Source: Erwinia sp. SLM-02 (GTDB lineage Bacteria > Pseudomonadota > Gammaproteobacteria > Enterobacterales > Enterobacteriaceae). From it: a stretch of DNA of 64,000 bases. The position numbers and the translations under genes were made by a program. The first letter of the stretch is position 1; each line of letters begins with the position of its first letter. Below, piece after piece: positions 44,009 through 52,688 of this stretch. A model generated the notes under the pieces. The model was not told where the DNA came from, searched no databases, and was given only the letters and a program-made list of their open reading frames with translations. The stretch is from positions 1,240,001 through 1,304,000 of the forward strand of contig NZ_JAQISN010000001.1 in assembly GCF_037450285.1 (NCBI RefSeq). The letters are read 5' to 3'.

Positions 44009-45229
44009 ATGCAACCGTCAATCACCCGTGAAAATTTCGATCAATGGATTGTACCAACTTACGCACCTGCCAGCTTTATCCCGGTACGGGCGGAAGGCTC
44101 AACGCTGTGGGACCAGGAAGGGAAGTCCTACATTGACTTCGCCGGGGGTATTGCGGTCAATGCGCTGGGCCATGCGCATCCCGACCTGCAGCAGGCGCTG
44201 CAGCAGCAGGCTGCGCTGCTGTGGCATACCGGTAATGGTTACACCAATGAACCAATCCTGCGCCTGGCAAAACAGCTGGTGGATGCCACCTTTGCCGACC
44301 GCGCCTTCTTCTGTAACTCCGGTGCAGAAGCCAACGAAGCGGCGCTGAAGCTGGCGCGCAAGGTGGCCCACGACGGCGGCGATCTGCAGAAAACCGGTAT
44401 TGTGGCGTTTAACAACGCGTTTCACGGCCGCACGCTGTTTACCGTATCTGCCGGTGGGCAGCCTGCCTATTCGAAGGATTTTGCACCGCTGCCCGGCGGC
44501 ATTCAGCACGCTGTGTATAACGATCTGGCCTCTGCGGCTGCACTGATCAACGACCAGACCTGCGCGGTAATTGTTGAGCCGATTCAGGGCGAAGGTGGGG
44601 TTGTTCCCGCTGAGCCGGCCTTCCTGCGCGGGCTGCGTGAACTGTGTGATAAACATCAGGCGCTGCTGATTTTCGATGAAGTGCAGAGCGGCGTGGGCCG
44701 GACCGGTTCGCTGTATGCCTACATGCATTACGGCGTCACGCCTGACGTGCTGACGACGGCGAAAGCGCTGGGCGGCGGTTTCCCGATTGGCGCGATGCTG
44801 ACCACCGAAAGCCTTGCTGCGCATCTGAATATTGGCAGCCACGGCACCACCTACGGCGGCAACCCGCTGGCCGGTGCGGTCGGCGGCAAGGTGATGGAGC
44901 TGATCAACCGCCCGGAAATTCTGGCGGGCGTGGCGGAGCGCCACCGCTGGTTTGTGGATGGCCTGAATGAAATTAACCAGCGCCTGCAGCTGTTCAGCGA
45001 AATCCGCGGGCTGGGCCTGCTGATCGGCTGCGTGCTGAATCAGGATTACAGCGGCAAAGCCAAACTGATTAATCAGGCGGCCGCCCGCGAAGGGCTGATG
45101 GTGCTGATCGCCGGGGCTAACGTTGTGCGCTTCGCACCGTCGTTAATCATCACTAAAGAGGAAGTCACGGAGGGGCTGGCACGCTTCGAACGCGCCTGCC
45201 TGGCCGTCACTCAGGGAGCCGCCGTATGA
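44009..45229 (+). CDS. astC: Succinylornithine transaminase
   Basis: PLP-dependent class III aminotransferase of the arginine succinyltransferase pathway: N2-succinylornithine plus 2-oxoglutarate to succinylglutamate semialdehyde plus glutamate. 406 residues; PLP phosphate region NSGAEANEAALKLAR (about 104-118), IFDEVQSGVGRTG, and the PLP Lys in LTTAKALGGGFPIGAM (about 252). Similar to biosynthetic ArgD; its place as first gene of ast identifies it as AstC. Overlaps astA by 4 bp. Confidence 0.96.
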   Translation: MQPSITRENFDQWIVPTYAPASFIPVRAEGSTLWDQEGKSYIDFAGGIAVNALGHAHPDLQQALQQQAALLWHTGNGYTNEPILRLAKQLVDATFADRAFFCNSGAEANEAALKLARKVAHDGGDLQKTGIVAFNNAFHGRTLFTVSAGGQPAYSKDFAPLPGGIQHAVYNDLASAAALINDQTCAVIVEPIQGEGGVVPAEPAFLRGLRELCDKHQALLIFDEVQSGVGRTGSLYAYMHYGVTPDVLTTAKALGGGFPIGAMLTTESLAAHLNIGSHGTTYGGNPLAGAVGGKVMELINRPEILAGVAERHRWFVDGLNEINQRLQLFSEIRGLGLLIGCVLNQDYSGKAKLINQAAAREGLMVLIAGANVVRFAPSLIITKEEVTEGLARFERACLAVTQGAAV

Positions 45230-46260
45230 TGTTTATTCGTCCCGTTGAACGAGACGATCTGGCTCAGCTGATGTACCTCGCCGGTAAAACCGGCGGGGGA
45301 CTGACCTCTCTGCCCGTTGACAGCGATACGCTGTCAGCGCGTATCGAACGTTCATTGATGACCTGGCAGGGAAAACTGCCCCGGGCTGAACAGGGATACG
45401 TTTTTGTGCTGGCAGACGGAGATACCGGTAAAGCCGTGGGGATCTGCGCCATCGAAGTGGCGGTCGGTTTACAGGATCCCTGGTATAACTTTCGCGTCGG
45501 CACTCAGGTGCACGCTTCGAAAGAGTTGAATGTTTACAACATGCTGCCCACGCTGTCGTTAAGCAACGACCACACCGGCAGCAGCGAGCTGTGCACGCTG
45601 TTTCTCGATCCGGATTACCGTAACGGAAAGAACGGTTACCTGCTGTCAAAATCGCGCTTCTTGTTTATGGCGGCGTTTCGCGATCGCTTTATGCAAAAGG
45701 TGGTGGCGGAGATGCGCGGCGTCAGTGATGAAAACGGCCACTCGCCTTTCTGGGACAGCGTCGGCAGCCGCTTTTTCTCGATGTCATTCAGCGATGCCGA
45801 CTATCTGAGCGGCACCGGGCAAAAGGCGTTTATTGCCGAGCTGATGCCTAAACACCCTTTATACATTGATTACCTGTCGCCGGAAGCCCGCGGGGTGATA
45901 GGCCAGGTTCATCCGCAAACGGCTCCGGCGCGGGCGGTGCTGGAGGCCGAGGGCTTCCGCTTCCAGAACTATGTCGACATTTTCGACGGCGGCCCGACCC
46001 TGGAGTGCGACATCGACCGGGTTCGCGCGATCCGTAAAAGCCGTGAGCTGGTGCTTGAACTGAGCGAGCAGCCGGATGAAACGCTGCCGCTGTGCCTGGT
46101 GGCGAACCAGCACTATCAGCACTTCCGCGTGATGCTGCTGCCGGCCGATATGCAGAGCGGCACGATTGCCGTGACCGCCGCACAGGCTGAAATTTTACAT
46201 TGCCAGGCAGGGGATAACCTGCGGGTAGTCACACTTTGTCGTGAGGAGAAACCAGCATGA
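45226..46260 (+). CDS. astA: Arginine N-succinyltransferase
   Basis: First pathway step: transfers succinyl from succinyl-CoA to arginine. 344 residues with the AstA family blocks MMFIRPVERDDLAQLMYLA, GGLTSLPVD, SSELCTLFLDPDYRNGKNGYLLSKSRFLF and GMRGVSDE-like EMRGVSDENGHSPFWDSVG. GNAT-related fold. Overlaps both astC and astD by 4 bp, so translation is coupled. Confidence 0.97.
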   Translation: MMFIRPVERDDLAQLMYLAGKTGGGLTSLPVDSDTLSARIERSLMTWQGKLPRAEQGYVFVLADGDTGKAVGICAIEVAVGLQDPWYNFRVGTQVHASKELNVYNMLPTLSLSNDHTGSSELCTLFLDPDYRNGKNGYLLSKSRFLFMAAFRDRFMQKVVAEMRGVSDENGHSPFWDSVGSRFFSMSFSDADYLSGTGQKAFIAELMPKHPLYIDYLSPEARGVIGQVHPQTAPARAVLEAEGFRFQNYVDIFDGGPTLECDIDRVRAIRKSRELVLELSEQPDETLPLCLVANQHYQHFRVMLLPADMQSGTIAVTAAQAEILHCQAGDNLRVVTLCREEKPA

Positions 46261-47726
46261 CGCACTGTATTAATGGTCAGTGGCTGACCGGCGGCGGTGA
46301 GAACATCGCCAAACTGGACCCGGTAAAGGGTGAACTGCTGTGGCAGGGGAAATCCGCCACTCCCGCGCAGGTCTCAGGCGCCTGCGAGGCGGCCCGGGCT
46401 GCATTTTCCACCTGGGCACGTCGTCCGTTTGCCGAGCGCCAGGCGATTGTTGAGAAATTTGCCCAGCAGCTGGAAAAAAGTAAGGCCGAGCTGAGCGAGA
46501 CGATCTCCCGCGAAACCGGCAAGCCGCGCTGGGAAACCGTGACCGAAGTGCAGGCCATGATCAATAAAGTGGCGATTTCGCTGCGGGCTTATCATGCCCG
46601 CACCAGCGAGCACGCGGAAGGCGAAAGCTCCCTGCGCCATCGTCCGCATGGCGTGATGGCGGTCTTCGGTCCGTATAACTTCCCCGGGCATTTGCCTAAC
46701 GGGCACATCGTTCCCGCGCTGCTGGCCGGGAATACCGTAGTCTTTAAGCCGAGCGAGCTGACGCCGCTGACCGCTGAGCTGACCCTCAAACTGTGGATCA
46801 ACGCCGGACTGCCCGGTGGGGTGATTAACCTTGTGCAGGGCGGCCGCGATACCGGCCAGGCGCTGGTGCAGGATACCCAAATCGACGGCGTGCTGTTCAC
46901 CGGCAGTGCGGCAACAGGCTATCAGCTGCATCGTCAGCTGGCGGGTAAACCGGAAAAAATGCTGGCGCTGGAAATGGGCGGCAATAACCCGCTGATCGTC
47001 GAAGATCCTGACGATATAGACGCTGCCGTTCACATCGCCGTGCAGTCTGCATTTATCAGTGCCGGGCAGCGCTGTACCTGCGCCCGTCGGCTGCTGGTGA
47101 AAAGCGGGGCCGCCGGGGATGCTTTCCTGGCGCGTCTGGTGGAGGTGGCTTCGCGCATTCTCACCGGTGGCTGGAATGATGAGCCGCAGCCGTTTATGGG
47201 CAGCGTGATCTCGCTGCAGGCAGCGGAGCGGATTTTTGCCGAGTGGCAGGCGCGGGTGGATGCCGGTGGCCGGGTGCTGCTGCCGATGCAGTGGCCGCAG
47301 CGCGACAGCGCGATCCTGACCCCGGGGATTATTGATGTGACCGGGCTGCAAAATCTGCCGGATGAAGAGGTCTTTGGCCCGCTGCTGGCGGTGATCCGCT
47401 ACGACGATTTTGACACGGCAATTCGCCTCGCCAACCAGACCCGCTATGGCCTGGCCTGCGGGCTGATTTCGCCGCAGCGTGAGAAGTTCGAGCACCTGCT
47501 GATTGAGGCGCGCGCCGGGATTGTGAACTGGAATAAACCGCTGACCGGTGCCGCCAGTACCGCGCCGTTTGGCGGCATTGGAGCCTCAGGGAACCATCGC
47601 GCCAGTGCCTGGTACGCGGCGGATTACTGCGCATGGCCGATGGCAACGCTGGAGTCGGCCGACCTCAGCCTGCCCGCCACGTTATCACCAGGGCTGGATT
47701 TTAGTGCTGAAGGAGAGACGCGATGA
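46257..47726 (+). CDS. astD: N-succinylglutamate 5-semialdehyde dehydrogenase
   Basis: NAD-dependent aldehyde dehydrogenase making succinylglutamate. 489 residues with ALDH motifs: VFGPYNFPGHLPNGHI, LEMGGNNPLIV with general-base Glu near 241, and catalytic Cys in SAGQRCTCARRLL near 275; PFGGIGASGNHR is near the C-terminus. Overlaps neighbours by 4 bp. Confidence 0.97.
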   Translation: MTHCINGQWLTGGGENIAKLDPVKGELLWQGKSATPAQVSGACEAARAAFSTWARRPFAERQAIVEKFAQQLEKSKAELSETISRETGKPRWETVTEVQAMINKVAISLRAYHARTSEHAEGESSLRHRPHGVMAVFGPYNFPGHLPNGHIVPALLAGNTVVFKPSELTPLTAELTLKLWINAGLPGGVINLVQGGRDTGQALVQDTQIDGVLFTGSAATGYQLHRQLAGKPEKMLALEMGGNNPLIVEDPDDIDAAVHIAVQSAFISAGQRCTCARRLLVKSGAAGDAFLARLVEVASRILTGGWNDEPQPFMGSVISLQAAERIFAEWQARVDAGGRVLLPMQWPQRDSAILTPGIIDVTGLQNLPDEEVFGPLLAVIRYDDFDTAIRLANQTRYGLACGLISPQREKFEHLLIEARAGIVNWNKPLTGAASTAPFGGIGASGNHRASAWYAADYCAWPMATLESADLSLPATLSPGLDFSAEGETR

Positions 47727-49048
47727 GCGCCCGTGAAGTCAATTTTGATGGGTTGCCGGGGTTAACCCATCATTATGCCGGATTGTCGTTCGGTAATGAG
47801 GCCTCAACCCGCAACCAGCATCAGCAGTCTAATCCGAAACTCGCCGCGAAGCAGGGGCTGGTTAAGATGAAGACGCTGGCCGATCTCGGTTTTGCGCAGG
47901 GGGTTATCCCGCCTCACGAGCGGCCAAACGTCGAGGCGCTGCGCCAGATCGGTTTCAGCGGAACCGATGCGCAGGTGGTGGCTCAGGCGGCAAAACAGGC
48001 CCCGCAGCTGCTGTCAGCGGTCAGTTCGGCGTCGTCGATGTGGGTGGCGAATGCCGCCACGGTTTCCCCGTCGGCGGACAGCGCCGATGGTCGGGTGCAT
48101 CTCTCCGTGGCTAACCTGAATAACAAGTTTCACCGGGCGATAGAAGCACCGACCACGGCGAATCTGCTGCGTGCCATTTTCCGCGATGGCGATCGTTTCT
48201 CGGTACATGACGCGCTGCCGCAGGTGGCGATGTTTGGTGACGAGGGTGCGGCAAACCACAATCGTTTCAGCCGCGGCTACGGCGCCGCGGGCGTGCAGAT
48301 GTTTGTCTATGGCCGCAGCGAGCGTGGCGGCGTGGCGCCAACGCGCTATCCGGCCCGCCAGACGCTGGAAGCCAGCGAAGCGGTGGCGCGCCTGCATCAG
48401 CTCGATCCGACCCGTACCGTATTTGCCCAGCAGAACCCGGCGGTGATCGACCAGGGCGTATTCCATAATGATGTGATCGCCGTGAGTAATCAGCAGGCGC
48501 TGTTCTGTCATCAGCAGGCGTTTCTAAATCAGCCGCAGCTTCTGGCCGAGCTGGCCGGGAAACTGCCTGGCTTCACCGCGATCGAGGTGCCGGAGAATCG
48601 CGTCAGAGTGGCGGATGCGGTGTCCACCTATCTGTTCAACAGCCAGCTGCTGAGCAAGCCGGATGGCAAAATGCTGCTGGTGTTGCCGGAAGAGGCGCGT
48701 CGCCATGCGGGCGTCTGGGGCTGGCTCAACGAGCTGATCGCCAGCGGAAGCCCGATTGACGAGCTGAAGGTGTTCGATCTGCGGGAAAGTATGTTCAACG
48801 GCGGTGGCCCGGCCTGCCTGCGTCTGCGGGTGGTGCTGGATGAAACAGAGCAGGCGGCGGTGAATCCTGCGGTGATGATGAACGATCGGCTGTTCCGCAC
48901 GCTGAACGACTGGGTCGATCGACACTATCGCGATCGGCTGTCGCAGGCCGATCTCGCCGACCCGCAGCTGTTGCTGGAAGGGCGCGAGGCACTTGACGAA
49001 CTGACTAAGCTGCTAAACTTAGGCAATGTATACCGTTTTCAGCAGTAA
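47723..49048 (+). CDS. astB: N-succinylarginine dihydrolase
   Basis: Hydrolyses succinylarginine to succinylornithine, CO2 and two ammonia. 441 residues of the amidinotransferase-like pentein fold: N-terminal NFDGLPGLTHHYAGLSFGN, central VFHNDVIAVSNQQALFCHQ with catalytic His, and GGGPACLRLRVVL holding the catalytic Cys near the C-terminus. Fourth gene of ast; a 71-bp gap follows, unlike the tight overlaps upstream. Confidence 0.97.
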   Translation: MSAREVNFDGLPGLTHHYAGLSFGNEASTRNQHQQSNPKLAAKQGLVKMKTLADLGFAQGVIPPHERPNVEALRQIGFSGTDAQVVAQAAKQAPQLLSAVSSASSMWVANAATVSPSADSADGRVHLSVANLNNKFHRAIEAPTTANLLRAIFRDGDRFSVHDALPQVAMFGDEGAANHNRFSRGYGAAGVQMFVYGRSERGGVAPTRYPARQTLEASEAVARLHQLDPTRTVFAQQNPAVIDQGVFHNDVIAVSNQQALFCHQQAFLNQPQLLAELAGKLPGFTAIEVPENRVRVADAVSTYLFNSQLLSKPDGKMLLVLPEEARRHAGVWGWLNELIASGSPIDELKVFDLRESMFNGGGPACLRLRVVLDETEQAAVNPAVMMNDRLFRTLNDWVDRHYRDRLSQADLADPQLLLEGREALDELTKLLNLGNVYRFQQ

Positions 49049-49119
49049 CGCGATCGTTGCAGGGCCGGGGCGTTTCCCCAGTCCCTCAGGGCTGAGCGGC
49101 GAAGCCTGAAGGAGTACTG

Positions 49120-50151
49120 ATGCAAGATTTCCTCACCTTAACTCTCGCCGGTGAACGGCCCACCGCCGTTACCGGGCGCAATGCGCAGCTGAGCTGGCGG
49201 TGGATCGATGAAGGGATCCTGGAGCTGACGCCGCACGGGCCGGCACCGATGGCGCTGGTGATCTCCACCGGCATCCACGGTAATGAAACGGCTCCCGTTG
49301 AAATTGTCGATCGGCTGTTAAATACGCTGCTGCGCGGTGAGACGCCGCTGGTGGCGCGCCTGCTGGTGATTTACGGTAATCCGGCGGCTCTGCGGCAGAA
49401 TAAGCGCTATGTGCATGGCGATATGAACCGGATGTTTGGCGGCCGGTGGCAGCAGTATGAGGACTGCCCGGAGGCGCGCCGAGCCTGGCGTCTGGAGCAG
49501 GCGATGGAGAATTTCTGGCAGGTGAGCGAGCATGATGAAGTTCGCTGGCATATCGATATGCATACGGCGATCCGGGGTTCGTATCATCCGCGCTTCGGCG
49601 TGATGCCGCAGCGTGAAACGCCGTGGCCGGATGATTTTCTTCACTGGCTGGGTGCGGCAGGGCTGGAGGCGCTGGTGTTCCACCGCGCACCGGGGGGAAC
49701 CTATACCCACTACAGCGGCCATCATTTTCATGCGGCAAGCTGTACGCTGGAGCTGGGTAAGGCGCAGCCGTTTGGCCACAACGATCTGGCGCAGTTTTCC
49801 GCCGCCGATCGGGCGCTGAGCGCGCTGGTCAGCGGCGGCACGCTGCCCGATGTTTCCACTCCGCCGCTGCGCTACCGCGTTTCGCAGCAGATTACCCGGC
49901 ATTCGGATCGGTTTGTGCTGCATATGGGGGCAGAGACGCTGAACTTTACCGCGTTTGCGCAGGGGACGCTGCTGGCCGAAGACGGCGACACGCAGTATTA
50001 CGTTCAGCAGGCGCGGGAGTACGTTCTGTTCCCGAATCCGAACGTGGCGGAGGGGCTGCGGGCCGGGCTGATGCTGGTGGCGGAGAATGCCAGCGAGATT
50101 ATTGAGGTGTCTGAGGCCGAGGTGGGTGGCGTTTTGAGTCCGCCGGCGTGA
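49120..50151 (+). CDS. astE: Succinylglutamate desuccinylase
   Basis: Zinc hydrolase that releases succinate and glutamate, completing the pathway. 343 residues of the aspartoacylase/M14-like group: zinc ligands in STGIHGNETAPVEI (His and Glu near 53-56) and WHIDMHTAIRG (His near 147). GAAGGAG precedes the ATG. Last gene of the operon; two repeat elements follow. Confidence 0.97.
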   Translation: MQDFLTLTLAGERPTAVTGRNAQLSWRWIDEGILELTPHGPAPMALVISTGIHGNETAPVEIVDRLLNTLLRGETPLVARLLVIYGNPAALRQNKRYVHGDMNRMFGGRWQQYEDCPEARRAWRLEQAMENFWQVSEHDEVRWHIDMHTAIRGSYHPRFGVMPQRETPWPDDFLHWLGAAGLEALVFHRAPGGTYTHYSGHHFHAASCTLELGKAQPFGHNDLAQFSAADRALSALVSGGTLPDVSTPPLRYRVSQQITRHSDRFVLHMGAETLNFTAFAQGTLLAEDGDTQYYVQQAREYVLFPNPNVAEGLRAGLMLVAENASEIIEVSEAEVGGVLSPPA

Positions 50152-50230
50152 GAGGCGAGAGTCTGTTTAACCGCCTTTCTGGATGAGACGGGCTGGTGTT
50201 GCGGTGTTGCGGTGGAACGGGGGCCGGGCT

Positions 50231-50429
50231 GAGCCTCTGCGGCGGCGGTCGGGCGGTCCTCGCGCCGTGCTTCGCCCGGTGCCTTCGATTCCAGCATCCG
50301 GCCTGTCGGACCGCCTGCGACGCGTCATCCCTGACCCGACGCAGCCTTACGCCAACGTCCTGTTGGCGTATCCTTGCCGGATGCTTCCATCTCAGCGCTG
50401 TGGATGCCCGGTCGCCGCCGCAGAGGCTC
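50231..50429 (+). repeat. Structured intergenic repeat, copy H (+)
   Basis: 199 bp. Arms 50231-50254 and 50406-50429 pair 22/24. Internal: long hairpin (CTGCGACGCGTC side) with loop ATCCCT, and a perfect 9-bp TACGCCAAC/GTTGGCGTA with loop GTCCT. Lies about 80 bp after astE. Confidence 0.92.
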
Positions 50430-50484
50430 GCCTGAAAAAACTGTGTTTCTGCTTTTTACGGGCAATACTGAAGTATCAGAGCGG

Positions 50485-50673
50485 GCTGGCGGTTCCCCGT
50501 CTGGCAATCCACAGCGCTGAACGCAGAGAGGAAGCCTGGATGCGCCCGCAGGACGCGGGTGCAAGGCTCGGTCGGCGCAGGGACGCGGCGTCTGAGCCGG
50601 TCCGGCAGGCTGACGAGCGGAGAGAAGGTATCGCGCAGCGGCGCGAGGACCCGCCAGACGGGGAACCGCCAGC
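50485..50673 (-). repeat. Structured intergenic repeat, copy I (-)
   Basis: 189 bp, reverse orientation. The closing arms (50485-50505 and 50653-50673) are a perfect 21-bp inverted repeat unrelated in sequence to copy H. Internal stems carry loops AGGAC and AGGGAC as read on the plus strand. Confidence 0.92.
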
Positions 50674-51006
50674 CGGCTCAGAGCACCTTATCGCCACAAA
50701 TCCTGAATTCAAATACCCCGGCATCGGGCACCCGCAGAAAAGTGTAAAGCGCTTAACTTTTTCCTTCCGAAATCCCGCCCGGGCGATTACACTCCTCCAT
50801 ATTCCCTGCATAAATCCCTTCAAATTCATATTCTTTTGCAATTCTTCACCAAAATCTTCTCATTCTCTCCATGATTGGCTTCAAATTGTCTTTTATGCTT
50901 TCAGGCCTTTACCCAGCCTCTGAGTACTTGACGTTGGACGACGTAAACTGGCTTCCGACAACGCGACAACCGGGTCGCCATAGAAATGAAACATAAGGAC
51001 AATACT

Positions 51007-51498
51007 ATGCGTAAATTAACTTCCCTGATTGTTGCTGCCACGCTGGCAGTAGGTGCGGCAAATATCGTTCATGCTGCAAACGACAACCTGACTCCGCCTC
51101 CTGCCGGCGGCGACAAACCGATGATGCATAAGCCACCTCGCCACGGCGGTGGAATGCACGATATGTTTAAAGGTCTGAATCTGACCGATGCGCAGAAGCA
51201 GCAGATCCGCACCATCATGAAAGAATCGCACAAGGACATGAAGCGCCCGTCGCTGGAAGAGCGCCGCGCCATGCACAACATCATTGCTTCCGACAGCTTC
51301 GACCGCACGAAAGCTGAAGCGCAGGCAACGCAGATGTCCGCCAACGGAAAAGCGCGCGCGCTGTCCATGCTGGAAACTCAGAACAAAATGTATAACGTGC
51401 TGACGCCTGAGCAGAAAAAACAGTTCAATCAGAACTTTGAGAAACGTCTGACTGAAAAACCGCAGCATGAAGGTAAAATGCCTCCTGCAGACGACTAA
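51007..51498 (+). CDS. spy: Periplasmic ATP-independent chaperone Spy
   Basis: 163 residues from the ATG at 51007 (AAGGAC upstream): signal peptide MRKLTSLIVAATLAVGAANIVHA, then an all-helical mature chain with the LTxxQ signature twice: LNLTDAQKQQIRTIMKESHKDM and VLTPEQKKQFNQNFEKRLTE. Matches E. coli Spy, a cradle-shaped dimer induced by the Cpx and Bae envelope-stress systems. An in-frame ATG seven codons upstream would spoil the signal peptide. No clear CpxR or BaeR box was found. In E. coli spy is next to astE as here, apart from the inserted repeats. Confidence 0.95.
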   Translation: MRKLTSLIVAATLAVGAANIVHAANDNLTPPPAGGDKPMMHKPPRHGGGMHDMFKGLNLTDAQKQQIRTIMKESHKDMKRPSLEERRAMHNIIASDSFDRTKAEAQATQMSANGKARALSMLETQNKMYNVLTPEQKKQFNQNFEKRLTEKPQHEGKMPPADD

Positions 51499-51516
51499 TC
51501 CTCGCTGACGCATTAG

Positions 51517-51577
51517 AAACCGCCGGTGTTGCTCACCTCCGCCTCAGGGCAGTGGGCAACACCGGCGGTTTTATTTT
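51517..51577 (+). terminator. Strong intrinsic terminator after spy
   Basis: A perfect 16-bp stem (AAACCGCCGGTGTTGC with its complement) spans a 23-nt loop and is followed by TATTTT. Confidence 0.9.
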
Positions 51578-51586
51578 GGCTGCCGA

Positions 51587-52447
51587 TCAGAGCGCCACAA
51601 TCGGCAGTTTGCCGCCGATCAGCGGCTTGCTGAGGATCTTGTAGCCGTCGCTGTCGAACCCCGGTAGCGCGGTACAGAGTGCCGAAGCCTCAGCAATCTC
51701 GCTGACCGAACCCAGGTAGAGCCAGTTATTAATCACGTGAATTTGTTTCTGGTTAACGCCTTCTTCAATGACGCCCACGGCACCCGGCCACGGCCAGCAG
51801 TTCACTCGTACCGCTTCCAGCGCGGCCAGCAACCGCTGCTGATGCGCTTCCACGCTTTCCTTGCCACAGCAGGCTCCGGCACAGCGCCGCAGCGCCGAGC
51901 GGAAACAGCCGCGACCGGCGCTCAGCGGCTCCATCCCCAGCAGCCCGTAGCATAGCTGCTGCTCGTCGGCTATTTTCTGTAAATGCTGGAGTGCCGCACG
52001 GCGATTGGCGTACAGGCCGAACAGATTTGGCGTATGCGAGAAATCGACCTCTTTGGCATACACCACCTGAGGACGCTGATTGACCAGCTGCAGGGCGCAG
52101 AGCTGGCGATTCTTTCGCAGACGTTTGTTAAACAGCGGCTGCTGGATCTTAATCATCTGAGCTTCCAGCAGCAGAGCGCCCAGCTCGCCGGCGGTCGTAA
52201 TAAAGCTGATGCGCGTCGACTGACGCAGCATTTTTGCCTCATCGGCGGTGCGCAGATGCGACATCACCCGGCTACGAATATTGACGCTTTTACCAATGTA
52301 GAGCGGCAGGCTGTCGCTGTCGCCGTGGAAGGTATACACGCCGGGCAGGTTGGGGAGATCGTCTATCCACGGGCGCAGATGCTCGGGATACTGATAGATT
52401 GCCGCCGCCTCAAATTCCAGGCGATGGCTGACGATTTTTTTGACCAC
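51587..52447 (-). CDS. cho: Excinuclease Cho (UvrC N-terminal homologue)
   Basis: SOS-induced endonuclease that makes the 3' incision in UvrAB-dependent repair. 286 residues: GIY-YIG nuclease domain at about 30-105 (LPGVYTFHGDSDSLPLYIGKSVNIRSRVMSH with the catalytic Tyr and Arg) then a Cys-rich segment (GRGCFRSALRRCAGACCGKES) as in E. coli Cho. No helix-hairpin-helix or UvrB-binding region, unlike UvrC. A LexA box lies just upstream. Confidence 0.95.
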   Translation of the reverse strand: MVKKIVSHRLEFEAAAIYQYPEHLRPWIDDLPNLPGVYTFHGDSDSLPLYIGKSVNIRSRVMSHLRTADEAKMLRQSTRISFITTAGELGALLLEAQMIKIQQPLFNKRLRKNRQLCALQLVNQRPQVVYAKEVDFSHTPNLFGLYANRRAALQHLQKIADEQQLCYGLLGMEPLSAGRGCFRSALRRCAGACCGKESVEAHQQRLLAALEAVRVNCWPWPGAVGVIEEGVNQKQIHVINNWLYLGSVSEIAEASALCTALPGFDSDGYKILSKPLIGGKLPIVAL

Positions 52448-52462
52448 TACGGACTCCGGTTA

Positions 52463-52478
52463 CTGGTTGTACGTACAG
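52463..52478 (-). promoter_or_regulatory. LexA box upstream of cho
   Basis: CTGGTTGTACGTACAG has the CTG-N10-CAG form of the SOS operator and lies 16 bp ahead of the cho ATG. Confidence 0.75.
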
Positions 52479-52688
52479 TGTAGCAGAAAAAAACATCAGC
52501 TGTCAGCCAGGGCAGGAGGGCAGAGCAGGGAGGGAGGAATATCGTCTGGCCGGCGACAAACGCCGCAGCCGGACGATATCAGATGCTGGTCATACTCGGG
52601 CGGACCGCGATAAGCCGCGTGACTATCGGCTACGTCAACGGCCCGAAGGGCTGTCTTTCCTCATGGCTGGACAGCACTATTTTCCGGC

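Noticed and set aside
46374..47495. 373-codon minus-strand frame opposite astD
   Set aside because: Shadow of astD, whose frame has full ALDH motifs; the antisense product is His/Arg/Gln-rich without domains.
50183..50923. A 246-codon plus-strand frame after astE
   Set aside because: It spans repeat copies H and I and low-complexity sequence; no start signal or family resemblance.
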